Both the position numbers and the translations under genes were made by a program. From Mermis nigrescens (lineage: Eukaryota; Nematoda; Enoplea; Mermithida; Mermithidae), in the NCBI GenBank assembly GCA_036768485.1, contig JAVLUZ010000717.1:248001-312000 (forward strand): a stretch of 64,000 nucleotides of DNA. The letters run 5' to 3'. Below are positions 9,789-21,108 of the stretch, in pieces (position 1 is the stretch's first letter; the number at the start of each line of letters is the position of its first letter). The notes under the pieces were generated by a model. That model worked only from the letters and a program-made list of their open reading frames with translations. It ran no database searches and was not told the origin of the DNA.

Positions 9789-10282
9789 ACTTTTGGGTAA
9801 TAATAGGTTGAATTGCTGCTTCATGTCTTCACTAAATTTTATGAAGTTCGATTTTTAATTCTAATTTTAAAAAACCGATAACCGACTCCAAAAAGATCAG
9901 TTCCGGTTCCGGTAGAAAATCAAAAAAATCGATTCCGGTTCCGGTTCTTAGAATATCAAAAAATCGGTTGTCGGTTCCGGTTCTGGTTCCAAAAAAATGG
10001 TCGGTTCCAGCCGGTTCCGGTTCCGGTCAACCGGCACATCCCTAATCCCTACCTATTCAAAATTCGAATTACATATCTTATTGAATACCTATATACATTT
10101 ATGTAAAAACGAATATCATATTGATTAGCGTGTGAAATACGACCAGAATCCGTAATTTTTGCAGAAAAAAAATTTTGGACACGTATTTTTTTGCAAACCG
10201 AACAAGTTCTCACTACTTATGGCCACCTAACAATTCCGAAAATTGCATAACAAAAAGAAAAGCGAGTCACGATACTGACAGT

Positions 10283-11969
10283 CAGGACCGTGTCCAGGAT
10301 TTTGTTTCGGTGGAGCACGGACAAAATTTATTAAAAACAAAAGAGGGGACCACCAAAGGATCATACACGCACGCGGTCAAAATCTCTACGAGGGGTAAAC
10401 CGAGTTTCCTTGATGAAATTATTGAGTTTTTATTCTTCGATGAAACTCCAGAGCGGCTAAAGTGTGCTAGTGAAGGTCTGAAAATGCAGTTTTAGGAGGT
10501 AGAATATATATCTGATCGTTATATTCATTGCAGTACACTAATTTATAATAACATAATGTTCAAAAACTCGTTTTGGGTCTCATCACTTTATGTAAGATGA
10601 ACTTTCTACTATAAAACATCGGTTTTCCAATATGGGCGCTCAATTTTTACACGTTTTTTAGACCTCTAAGAGGGCGTGGGTAAATTTCGGAAATGGAAAT
10701 GGATAATAGAAAATGGGTAAAAGCCGGAAATGAAAAATGGAAAATTTTCCATTTCCTTTATTTCCAACGGAAAATGATTAATTTTCAAAATTTTTGGTCG
10801 TAAATGTCAAAATCATGTCGTTTCTCACCAAATTTCTCTATTTTTGGAGAAATTTTCAAAGCGTAACTTAAAATGGAAAAGTCTACAAAAAATGGAGAAA
10901 ACGGAACATTGTTCATTTCTTCGTCTTTTCACTCTGAATACCCCCCTTTTGAAAATATTGACATTCAAGATCCGAAAAATCGGTATACACTTCGACTGCA
11001 ACGATTTCGTCGCAGTTGGAAAATCGCTGGAAAATGGAAAAATAGGGTAAAACCCGGAAATGGAAAATGGAAAATTTTCCATTTCCTTTATTTTCAACGA
11101 AAAATGGTTCATTTTCAAAATTTTCGGTCGTAGATGTCAAATTCATGTCGTTTCTCACCGAATTTCTCTATTTTTGAAAAAATTTCGAGAGCGTGACTAA
11201 AAATGGAAAAGTCTAAAAAAATAGAAAAAACGGAAAATTGTTCATTCCAATTTTGTTGAATTTTTTCATTTTTAAATGCGCTTCTGAAATTTCTTCAAAA
11301 ATAAGGAACGACCGGAAATTTTAAAAATTAACCATTTTCCATTGAAAATAAAGGAAATAAAAAATATTCCATTTTCCGTTTTCCATTTCCGGGTTTCACT
11401 CTATTTTTCCATTTTCCGGCGATTTTCCATCTGCGACGAAATCGTTGTAGTCGAGGTGGATGACGGTTTTTTTCGGATCTGGAAGGTCAATCTCTTCAAA
11501 AAAGAGGAGAATTTTGAGTGGGTGAAGAGACGATGGAATGAACAATTTTCCGTTAGACAATTTATTTTTCCATTTTTTTGAATTTTTCCTTTTTTAGTTG
11601 CACTTTTAAATTTCTTCGAAAAAAATTTGGTGAGAAACGACATGATTTCGACATCTACGACCGAAAATTTTGAAAATGAACCATTTTCTGTTGGATATAT
11701 AGGAAATGGAAAAATTTTCCATTTTCCATTTTTCGTTTTCCGACTTTTACCCATTTTTCCATTTTCCATTTCCGGCTTTTACCCATTTTCCATTTCCATT
11801 TACATTTCCAGATTTTACCTTTCCCCCTCTAAAAATGTGAACCAAAATTTGAGATGTGGAAAAAAATTTGTGTATGGTTCACGTGAACCAAATCGTTAGA
11901 AAAAAACGTTGACTGTTTGGAATCCAAAACGGTGATGGTGCCCCCTAATCTTCCCTGAATAGGGGCCTG
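10283..11969. mobile_element. hAT-type element, family H7, with nested palindromic repeat
   Basis: The ends are CAGGACCGTGTCCAGGAT and AATAGGGGCCTG. The exact 8-bp TSD is CTGACAGT (10275-10282 and 11970-11977). A second copy at 39575-40710 also has an exact TSD, and a partial one ends at 38866. The coding potential of the short frame at 10175-10495 is not supported. Confidence 0.82.
10670..11825. repeat. Palindromic GGAAAATGG repeat element
   Basis: Two direct units of about 330 bp, each around GGAAAATTTTCC, occupy the left half and are matched by inverted versions in the right half, giving a large imperfect palindrome. Flanking CCTCTAA (10663-10669 and 11826-11832) suggests an insertion duplication inside the H7 element. 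Open frames here on both strands are repeat artefacts. Confidence 0.7.
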
Positions 11970-11977
11970 CTGACAGT

Positions 11978-13960
11978 TGCATACCTATTGTTTCACCACT
12001 GCTCTTTAAGTAAGCTAAGATACTTTAGGAAAGGGCTAGATTCATCCCCCCAAATTGAGAATTGCTGAGCTACGCGTGCGTCGGGAACACCGCGTACGCC
12101 TTACCTACCTGCTTACTTACTTGAAAAAATATCCCTGTAGATACGCATATTAAATAAATTGTGATTTGCGAGTTTTTTTGAGGCCACCAAGCTGACGACA
12201 CGCGCGACGGAACAACCTATACAGGTACGACGAATGAATATTTTCCAACAAAGTATTATCTGCCGCCGTAAAGTTTAATGTAACATACAGTAAGCAAACA
12301 TATAATTAGTATGTCTTCACGTAATCGCACTTACTTGTGAGTAATTGAAGAAAGTAATGTATTATTGTCTATAAAATTTGTTACATTGTAGTCTGTTCCA
12401 TTTCAAATGGCCCATTTTTGCTTGACGGCTATATGCTGAAGCATAATATATTTCGGTTCAGATTATTACTGCAGTTTGTTTCATGTCCCACATGTTGTGC
12501 AAAGCACATTAAGCATTGATTAAAAGAGTTTTAAGCAATCAATAGCCACGAGATCATGACTGAAAAAGTCATTAGCGCACTAAAAAATTAATACAGTGAT
12601 GATACTTCACTATGAGTCATTAGGGATGTAAGAGACTATAGTCTGTTTCAATATTCTTTAGACTGTGGGTGATTTGAAAGCAGTAAAAATTCATCCAATT
12701 AGCGTAGGGCTTTCATTCTGTCGGCTTTCATCTGTTGCACGTTATTTGTATTTCGATCTAAAAATTGTGCTTGGGCATTCTGGTTCAGTTTTGCACTTAA
12801 GAGCTATGAGCCCGCAATTAACAGCTTTGCGCTCATAAAATGCATGTACACATGCTGAGCACACCTGGGCATGGGGGGATGGGGGTATGCACCCCCCCAA
12901 GCGGCCCATTTTCGCTTTACAACTTATTAGTGTAACAGAATATTGTACATACAGTGTAGATTGTTGCGACAGTTTGTTAGAAGCGCTACAAGTTATGCAA
13001 ATCACATTAACGCTTGATTGTGGGCCTCTGAAATATGAAAGTGTCCAGTTTCACTATATGAACTTCGGTTCAAACGCCGATGACTGAATGTATTTAGTGC
13101 ACCAGGCATTAAAACCGATGACGAGCCAACGATGGGCTAAGCCGTCGTGCTCACCGGCAATTGTAACGGTCACACTTCCTGTGACATCATGATTAGGTAC
13201 CTTTCTGTAAGTAAGTAACGTGGATGGCCTTGAGCTACCAGTTCTATGTATTCTCATCTTGCGTTTAATAAATTTTAAAAATATCTCCGACAATAAGCTG
13301 ACAGATTACGATTATATCATTGATCAGATATATAATTATCGCAACCCTAGGCTTACTGTCGATGAAAATTCTTAAAATTTATGCACGAAGTCATATGAAA
13401 CAGACTATAAGTCTGTCGGGGTCTTGGTCGTACTTGAACAGTAGCCCGCATTTAGAGCATTCGCAGGCAGTGTTGTGCATAGCATTTAGTGAGACCAAGA
13501 ATGTTACACAATCATGCACATCTATTGATCAAGCTCGTTTCGCTCTCGGTACTTCTGTAGCTTAGCCCGTCCTATTTGACGGCGCTACATACAGTCGGGT
13601 AATCGATCGATATGGTTAACCTGTGCATTTTTGGTTCAAGTTGTCATAAAGCTCAGCCGATCTCATATTTATAACGAGCATTGGTTCGGCTTGTGAAAGC
13701 AACCGAACCCTTATCAGTGGCGCGTCTTCTGACCAGTTTTGCATAATCTTACAAAAGTTCATTCAAATTTACATTGATAATGTAATTGAGAAGCTTAGAA
13801 AACTGGGCAGCTCCGCAGACCCGCCACTGCGCAGTGTTCGATCGCTTTCGCGAGCCGGAACCAGTGCTCAATTACCTAGAAATTTGCACCATTCAATCCG
13901 GAAATGAAACGTTATCTCGATGGGTTAAAGCGCAAAAGGAGCGCTAAAGCTATAAATAGC
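11978..13960. other. Mixed repeat fragments, no gene
   Basis: Holds MITE fragments starting TAGTCTGTTCCATTTC (12388, related to 33093), an H2 end fragment at 12857-12900, and a part copy of the palindromic M4 repeat at 13265-13411. Short frames on both strands have no domain. Confidence 0.5.
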
Positions 13961-13966
13961 TCGTCC

Positions 13967-14060
13967 GAACAGCAAAACAAGCTGATGGGAAAGCCCATCC
14001 GAACAGCGAAACGAGCTGACGGGAAAGCCCATCCGAACAGCGAAACATGTTGACGGGAAA
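13967..14060. repeat. 34-bp tandem repeat, three units
   Basis: Units begin GAACAGCGAAAC at 13967, 14001 and 14035 and carry GACGGGAAAGCCCATCC, which has dyad symmetry. Non-coding. Confidence 0.85.
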
Positions 14061-14109
14061 ACAGCGCATGAGCTTGATGAGTGTGAAGTGCACCGCACTT
14101 ACAATAATC

Positions 14110-14850
14110 ACTAATCACATTCCCCATCATTCAAATAGTAGCCCGTAATTTTTCACTTTTCTGTCGCCGTTATGATAACAAGAAAAGAGTATTCGGGACG
14201 GCCGTCCTAAAGTGTCTATCCCATTTTTGGGAGGGCCCTCAATAAACGTATAATTGATTTGTACATAGGACGGCCTGCCAAATTTAGTGCAATGAATTAT
14301 TTACACTCCAGTGTTCTTCATTGGTTTCCATTCGATTGCACATACATAGACAGGTGTCACAAATTGACCTGACGGAAGGGGACCCCTAGATTCTGAAAGA
14401 CTCCTTAAAAGGATAGACCGCCAGAATCAAATTTTCAGTGCTATGGCGATTATACTCTATCGGACCCCCAGAATTAAGCTTGTACCTACCTATGGTTAGC
14501 ACAAAATGTGATACGTAATGTAACATAAATTCAAAAATGAAGGCAATAAACAAAATTGTTTCTTGCTTTTATTTTTTTCGTTTTTTTTGCAAAAATAATA
14601 GTATTATCTCTTGATTAAGTCTTTCATTCACTGATTTATGATTAAAGGTTGTATTTACTGTAGATATATGATCGTCCCTGTACAGACTGCCGTGCGTGCC
14701 CACCTTAGCTAACCTTTTTTATTTCAGAACTTTGGTTTTTAGCCCTATGATCACCGGTAGAATTTATTTCAATTCTTCTGAAATATAGTGTTAATAAACA
14801 GTCGCCATCGATTCGACTAATTTTATTAGAAAGAATAGCGCACCTAAAGC
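14110..14850. other. Stretch without a recognised gene
   Basis: AT-rich, with GGACGGCCGTCC and GGACGGCC boxes at about 14197 and 14268 that look like the worn ends of a repeat. Nothing else identified. Confidence 0.4.
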
Positions 14851-14853
14851 AGG

Positions 14854-14918
14854 CACGTAGTTGTGGTGTGGGGGAGATGGGCACTGGCTATTGGCACGGC
14901 CATGCCAATAGCCCTCGG
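14854..14918. mobile_element. H1 left end with hairpin insert
   Basis: CAGGCACGTAGTTG at 14854 is the H1 terminus. It is followed by a short fold-back (GGCTATTGGCA, 6-nt loop, TGCCAATAGCC) seen in related form at 33467. The right H1 end is absent, so the copy is cut. Confidence 0.6.
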
Positions 14919-15098
14919 CATACGTGGCAGCAAGAAAATTCTGCGGGGGGTGCAAGATTTTTTGGAGGTCTAAAAATGGCCTTAAAAATTTTCAAAAAAT
15001 TGAATTCTGGGGGGGGGTATTTTGATTTCTGGGGGGTATGTTGGTTTCTGGAGGGATGCATACCCCCCAAAACCCCCCACCCCCCACGCCCAGGTGTA
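14919..15098. mobile_element. hAT-type MITE, family H2 (short form)
   Basis: CATACGTGGCAGC to CGCCCAGGTGTA, with an exact 8-bp TSD GCCCTCGG at 14911-14918 and 15099-15106. It has an internal deletion relative to the 254-271 bp copies. Confidence 0.88.
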
Positions 15099-15389
15099 GC
15101 CCTCGGTCTATTCGCACGGACATCTACAGTAAATAAATACTTGCAATTAATAGTGCAAACAACTCAACTTGCGTACATAATTTCAAGAAATGATGCGATA
15201 TTACTTATTAATTAAAATTGCCTATTGTAAAGACAGTAGAAGTGTGCATACTATGATAGGTACTGTAGGTATTTCGGTATAGTAAATTGAGTTTTACCAA
15301 TTAATGTGCAGCAACGGAAACATGAATAAAATACCTACACATCTAAACTTATACATTGGTAGGTATGTATGTACGTGTGTATGTATGTG

Positions 15390-15600
15390 TATGTCTAGTG
15401 TATTTCATTTATCCGAGAGCTTTTTCAGTAAATGTTTTTTGCAGCTGCAGTAACTCCTTCTCACTTACTGTAGGTCGTTCGTTAGAGCTCATTGTAGGTG
15501 TAGCAAAGTAGGATTTTTCAATGAAATTTTTCGCGTTATTTATTCTCGTGTCCCAAGTCAGTGCGTAACAGTCATATTGTAAGATATTAATAAGCGGTTA
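15390..15600. mobile_element. Partial MITE, family M1
   Basis: TTTCATTTATCCGAGAGC at about 15396 is the M1 terminus; similarity to the copy at 20763 continues through TTACTGTAGGTCG and TTTATTCTCGT. The other end is missing. Confidence 0.65.
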
Positions 15601-16080
15601 TTTGAAGGCATTAAGCATTAAAGCTAAGCTAACATATGTATGCATTTATTGAATGCTATTTTGTTAAAACATTTTAGTAACATTTGAGTAAGCGTAAAAT
15701 ATTATATATACGTAAATTTTGCACTATTACATGTATGCATATGCAAGTATTGCAGATTATTTCGCTGCATATAAAGATCGTCGAGTAGTGTAACATAAAT
15801 AATTATATATGTAAATCTGAACACAGTAAGTATTGGAGGCGTGCCCAACTGACGAATAAGGATCGGCGATAGCGAATGGATAGAACTGTGGATAGTAGAC
15901 GCGGCGAGTGAAAAGGAGGAGCGAGGATATTGAGTGAAGAAACGGCGATGAGAAAGAGAGATGGTAGTGTGAAAATCGTGCTGGATCCGTTCGGTTTTGA
16001 TTGTATAATTTTTGCCCCTGCACATTAAAAAGTTCGAGTTAGCTTGTCAATACATATACGCAGGCAGGAAGGGTTGCCAC

Positions 16081-16334
16081 CATACGTGGGCAGCAAGAAA
16101 ATTCTGGGGGTGCAAGATTTTTTGAAGGTCGAAAAATGGCCTTTAAAAATGGTGGTATGGCGATAAAAACACCATTTTTCGACGTTTCTCATCAAGCACT
16201 ATCCATTGGCATCAAAAAATTGCGAAAAAAACGAAAAAATTTTCAAAAATTGAATTCTGGGGGTATTTTGATTTCTGGGGGGTATTTTGGTTTCTGGGGT
16301 GCATACCCCCCAAACCCCCCCACGCCCAGGTGTA
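16081..16334. mobile_element. hAT-type MITE, family H2 (reference-like copy)
   Basis: CATACGTGGGCAGC to CGCCCAGGTGTA, 254 bp, with an exact 8-bp TSD GTTGCCAC at 16073-16080 and 16335-16342. This is the cleanest copy for defining the family ends. Confidence 0.92.
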
Positions 16335-16342
16335 GTTGCCAC

Positions 16343-16831
16343 AGTCCCAGCGACTGAATGAAACTGAATTAGCTAATCAGCTAAAGCTTACGGACTTTAA
16401 TAAGCTGTTTTTCATGTTTATATAATTTACAGGGCAGAGCAATCGTAAACGACACCAACATATGTACATAATTCGAATTTAGTAGGTCTCGGCTTACTTA
16501 TATACAGCTTAAATCATAGGCTTGCTGTCCCTAACTATTTTAGTATACTAATTCAACGTCGCTCGGGTTAACTTTTAAGTCGCTCACTTTATGCGTTTAG
16601 TATTCCAGTTTTCACCCGCCCCGCCGCCTTCATGCATACATACATATGTATAAACAATTTTCATCGACATTGAGCCGAGAGGTTACGAACGATAATTAAA
16701 TATCAAATCAATGCTATAATTGCAATCTGTATCATCTACTGTAATTAAGTGAAACAGGCTTTAAATACTTTACTATGTATTCAACGTCTGCACGTTTTTA
16801 TGTCAAGCCATTAGATACCCACACATCTTAG
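16343..16831. other. Repeat fragments, no gene
   Basis: Contains a worn M4-like palindrome piece at 16655-16790 (TTCATCGAC, ATAATTGCAATCTGT, GTGAAACAGG). Nothing coding recognised. Confidence 0.45.
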
Positions 16832-18069
16832 GTAGCGCGTTAGCGCGTACCTATAATATACTTGGGTACCCCCAACACCTGTGCACCCCCTAGAGCTATA
16901 ACGGGACACTTCTGGAAGGTGCGGTTTTTTTCCAAAGGAAGATAATAAAAAAATTCGCTGCCCGTGTTTTTTTGTTTTTCTTGAAACTCAAAATTGACTG
17001 TGTAAAGAAGGTGTAAAGTTTTTGTGTAACGTTATAACATAGGACAAATTTTGGGACCTTTTTACTGCGGCATGTGGACAACTGAGTATTGATGACTCGA
17101 AGGATTGAACAGGACAGAATAATAGAGGGATGAATTCTACAGATGACACTTTTTTTGTTTTTTGAAATTCGCATTAGTTATCGAACGGCAGTGTAAAGAG
17201 TGCGAAAATCTGGGGGTGAAAAAGCACTTTTTGGTCGAGTTTTCAACCTTCCTATGTCCGATACTAACTCGGGTTATGAGATTTTTCAAATGTTTTCTGA
17301 CAGAAATGTAGAGCGGATCAAGGGCTACATTCTGCATATAAGCAAAGTCTTTTATGCTCTATGGTGAGTTAGATCCTGGGGTTTAAAGTTTACACTCTAG
17401 TGGATGGTGTAAAAAAACGGATTTTAACTAAGATTTCTCTGCCAAATTTTTCCGCTTATGAGTCAGTGTAAATCGAAGACAGCATTAATAAAGTGCCTCA
17501 CAGGGGCTGAACATCGCAGCAAACCGCATTTAAAAAACGCAATATTGAGTTATTTATGGGGGTGTAAAGTTCGAAATCAGAGGTAAAAATGGGCGAAAAA
17601 ACACGTTTTTTCCGAAGTTTGATTGATAAATCATACCAAATAATTTTTGCAACAGAATTTTGGCGCACAGGAATGTACTACGATTTAAAAGCTACAAATT
17701 GTACCAAACTGAATTTCTTTAAACTCAATGGGGAGTTCGGTACGGAATTTTAAAGTTTACAGTGTTCTAAATGATGGAAAATACGTTTTTGTTGCGTTTT
17801 TTGTTCGCCACTTTCTCCGTCCAGAAGTCGGGATAAGTCTAATAGAATAAAAATAAAGTGCTTTATATCGGGTGCATGTCAAAGCAAATTGTCTATACAT
17901 CAATATTTAGCGAGTGTAAAGTCAAAAATTTGGAGTTTAAAATGCGTTTCTGTCTTGTTTTTTCTGCCTGCTTCTCCGGTTACGAGTCAGGGACATGCTT
18001 ATCAAGTCTAGAAATGGACCAGGAACCAAATTTGATATGCCAGTCTGGCGCATATGTTTACACTCTACG

Positions 18070-18860
18070 GTGTTGTAAAGTAGTTTACACCAATTGTTAG
18101 TTTGCCCATAGAACATTATGTAGACTTAATTTTTTCATAAATATTAATCGTAATATCGGAACAATATCAAAATTACGAATCTGACTAAAATCTTCTTTAC
18201 ACTAGGTGTTTACATGAAGTTTACACTACATATGTATTTATCTTCGTTTTTGAGCATTCCAGAAACCTAATTTTTTCCTGGAGTCTAGAAGTTTTCAAAG
18301 GATCAAATGTGAGACGTCACGTAGGCGCGTTTGTTTACATCCAACAGTGATGTAAAGTAGTTTACACTCATTATTTATATGTCCTCAGACCATTGTAGAG
18401 ACATAATTTTTTCATGAATGTTGATCATAATATCCGAGTAATTTTTTACACTGCATGTTAGCCTTTGTTCTAGAGCATTGCAAAAACCGAAATTTTTTCC
18501 TGAGATATAAAAATTTACAGGGAATGAAATATATACGTCAGTTGGGCGCGCTTGCTTACACTCAGCAGTATTGCAAAGTGGTTTAAACCTAATGTTTATT
18601 GTCTTTAAAACATTATGGAGACTCATTTTTCCATAAATGTTGAAAGAAATATCGGAGCAATATCAAAATTACGAATCCGACTAAAATATTCTTTACGCTA
18701 TGTGTTTGTGTAAAGTTTACATTACGTGTTAACCTTAATTCGATAGACTTGCAGAGACTTTGTAACTGAAGTCAAGAAATTTTCAAGGATTCATATGTGA
18801 GACATCAATTAAGTGAGTTTGTTTACCCTCAAAAGTAATCTAAAGTGATTTAAAAATTAT
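18070..18860. repeat. Degenerate 220-280 bp tandem units inside X1
   Basis: Each unit runs from a TGTAAAGTAGTTTACAC box through CATTNTGNAGAC, TTTTTTCATAAAT, AATATCGGA and GTGAGACGTCA-like words. Three to four units are visible. The TGTAAAGT/TTTACAC palindrome is the most conserved part. Confidence 0.65.
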
Positions 18861-19904
18861 GTTCAAGTGTCCTTAGATCATTGAAGAGATGTAATTTTGT
18901 CTTAAATGGATTGCATTAAAGTTAAATCCTTCTTATCTGTGTTTGTAATATGTTTCACAAAATCTTGTACATGGAGGGCTATCGTTTAATTGATGTAAAT
19001 TGCCTGCAAAAGTGGTTTAAAATGAACCAGCAACCACACTACTGTGCACAGAAGTCGACAAAGATATGCAGCTTTATTGTAATCATGTACATTAATAAGC
19101 CGTAAACTGTTAGTATTCTCTACACCTAGTAGTTGTGTAAAGTTTGCACTATTCATTTGTTGTTAATATGTAGTCTATACTACAAATTTATTTTACTACC
19201 AAATCGAAGCGTTAGTGTTCCTTACATTTGATATTTGCGTGAAGTTTTTGAATTTTCGCCGAAAAACTTTGCCTTCTAATTTACCAACATCCCGCCTTTT
19301 CCATTTTCTTAAAGTTTAAAATCTTTTATAATTCTCTTAATAATTTAATGGTAGGTTTTAACTTTAAGTTTCTCTTGGTTTACAACTCGCTTAGCAAGCT
19401 CATTTTTCAAAACTTTTTCATAGTGATCAGATTAGTCGCGTTTAGTTTGGAATTGGTGGACGGTCGTTATTTTATTACTCGGCTTAAATAAACCAAGTGA
19501 CTATCTTTTGATTATTTTCTTTATCGCAAATTCAAACACCCAATTTTCAATTTGAAAATTGATCCAATTTTCAATTTGAAAATTGAAAATTGGGTGTTTT
19601 CAATTTCAAAAGTCACAACACATTGTGCTTGTGTATTGATTGAGTGAGGATTTGCAATGTGAATTCGTTGGTTAAATATTTGTGCTTGATTATAAGTGAA
19701 CTGCACATTAAGAAGAAATAACTTAATGCAATTTTAATTTGAAAATGGATGGTGTCAATAAGGTTGTCTTGTTTAAAAATGATAATGCTGATGTTAAGAA
19801 CAATATTGTTTTCCGCGTTCTTGGACTGTTGTCATTATTGTGGCATGTTACTGATTGTGTTTACTGACTGATGTACTGAAATCACGCTAATTAAAAGTAG
19901 TGTA

Positions 19905-20666
19905 CTAGCAAAGAAAAATGCTCCGATGGAACAAAAAAGATGAATATACTTGGAATTGTGGATTATTATGGATGTAAAAGGAGGGGACTAGGAAAAATCT
20001 ACCTAAAGTCGGAAAATCTGCTAAAAATCACACTTTCTCTAAGCAACGCAAAAAATCGATGTATATTCTGCGGCCTCTAAAAAAGTGTCTTTTTTAAATA
20101 ATGTTCGAAGTTTCAGATAAGAGTGTATAAACGAAATCTATCAAGGTTACTTTTTTAAATTGCTGGCACCTGATTGATAGAAAACTAAGAGGTATTGTAT
20201 TTAAAGTTGTTTTGTTTTATGAGCATTATAGCAAGCAAAGCAGGAGCCGATTGATTAGTGCACACAATCGTTTCGGGCATGCTAGTGTATCTACATTAAG
20301 TCTGTTTCAAGTCAACTTACGTGTTTCCTACTGTTTTTAACCAACCATGTCTTCAATTGTCTTCGATGTTTGCTATTTCATTCAATTGGCTTGGAAGACT
20401 GTTAGTTTACTTAATATCATTTCCCATAGCTACTGCATAGCTAACGTGCTGCTGTTTCAATCATTGTTATGGTTGAATATTTATTTTAATCTGTTGGCCG
20501 CAGAATATACATCGATTTTTTGCGTTGCTTAGAGAAAGTGTGATTTTTAGCAGATTTTCCGACTTTAGGTAGATTTTTCCTAGTCCCCTCCTTTTACATC
20601 CATAATAATCCACAATTCCAAGTATATTCATCTTTTTTGTTCCATCGGAGCATTTTTCTTTGCTAG
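19905..20666. repeat. Fold-back terminus of X1 with TA flanks
   Basis: Inverted arms of about 175 bp are almost identical, with a spacer of about 410 bp. TA dinucleotides flank it at 19903 and 20667. Equivalent fold-backs are at 42291-42864 and 58946-59698; a right-arm-only copy is at 53205-53384. Confidence 0.82.
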
Positions 20667-21002
20667 TATGTATAATAGTTCACTTCATGAAGTCCTATGC
20701 ATGGATTATAATCAAGAATAAATATAAATCGATTACAGAAAACGGCGTTAATTTTTTTCGTCTATCTGTTTCATTTATCCGAGAGCTTTTTCAGTAAATG
20801 TTTCCGGAGGTCACAGTAACCCATTTTTTATATTTACTGTAGGTCGCTAGATCTCACTATAGCTACGTAGTAAGGAAGGGTTTTGCAATACCATTTTTGC
20901 GGCATAATTTATTCTCGTCTTCCAGCAGATCAATTAACTTACAGATATTAATGGCGCATTCAACTTATCCTTTTGACATCTTAAACACAATAGAGTAAGA
21001 TG

Positions 21003-21078
21003 TTCCCGCACACCTCAGTGGTAAAACCTCTGCTTGTACTCGAAGCAACCCGGGCTCGATTCCAGCCGACAGCTTTTT
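21003..21078 (+). ncRNA. tRNA-like sequence inside MITE M1 (pseudo-tRNA)
   Basis: A box-A-like CCTCAGTGGTAAAAC, an anticodon-arm-like TGCTT, 7-nt loop, AAGCA, and a box-B-like GGCTCGATTCC are followed by TTTTT. The T stem and acceptor stem do not pair well, so it is a tRNA-derived relic, not a working tRNA gene. The homologous segment lies at the same place in the M1 copies at 31904 and 57542. Confidence 0.6.
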
Positions 21079-21108
21079 GTTTAGCGCACTTACTGTACAT
21101 AATATTAT

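Larger units (their letters stand above)
8062..10044 (+). mobile_element. hAT transposon derivative, family H6, with transposase remnant
   Basis: The ends are TAGGGATGTTCCGGTTCC and ACCGGCACATCCCTA, inverted and typical of hAT. The exact 8-bp TSD is ATCCCTAC (8054-8061 and 10045-10052). Subterminal arrays of CCGGTT lie at both ends (8069-8240 and 9890-10030). The original element is about 0.9 kb, an internally deleted derivative that keeps the C-terminal end of a hAT transposase on the plus strand. It is interrupted by an H3 MITE at 8558-9629. Confidence 0.9.
16832..20666. mobile_element. Unclassified composite repeat X1, copy A (inverted)
   Basis: It starts GTAGCGCGTTAGCGCGT, then TATAATATACTTGG. 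Its body is filled with TGTAAAGT/TTTACAC boxes and a degenerate 220-280 bp tandem unit (clear at 18070, 18352, 18573, 18838). It ends in a fold-back whose arms of about 175 bp (19905-20079 and 20492-20666) start CTAGCAAAGAAAAATGCTCC. The same order, body joined to fold-back at TACTAGCAAA, recurs in copies at 42291-44956 and 58946-61335, so the parts form one element. No protein frame was recognised. Confidence 0.7.
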
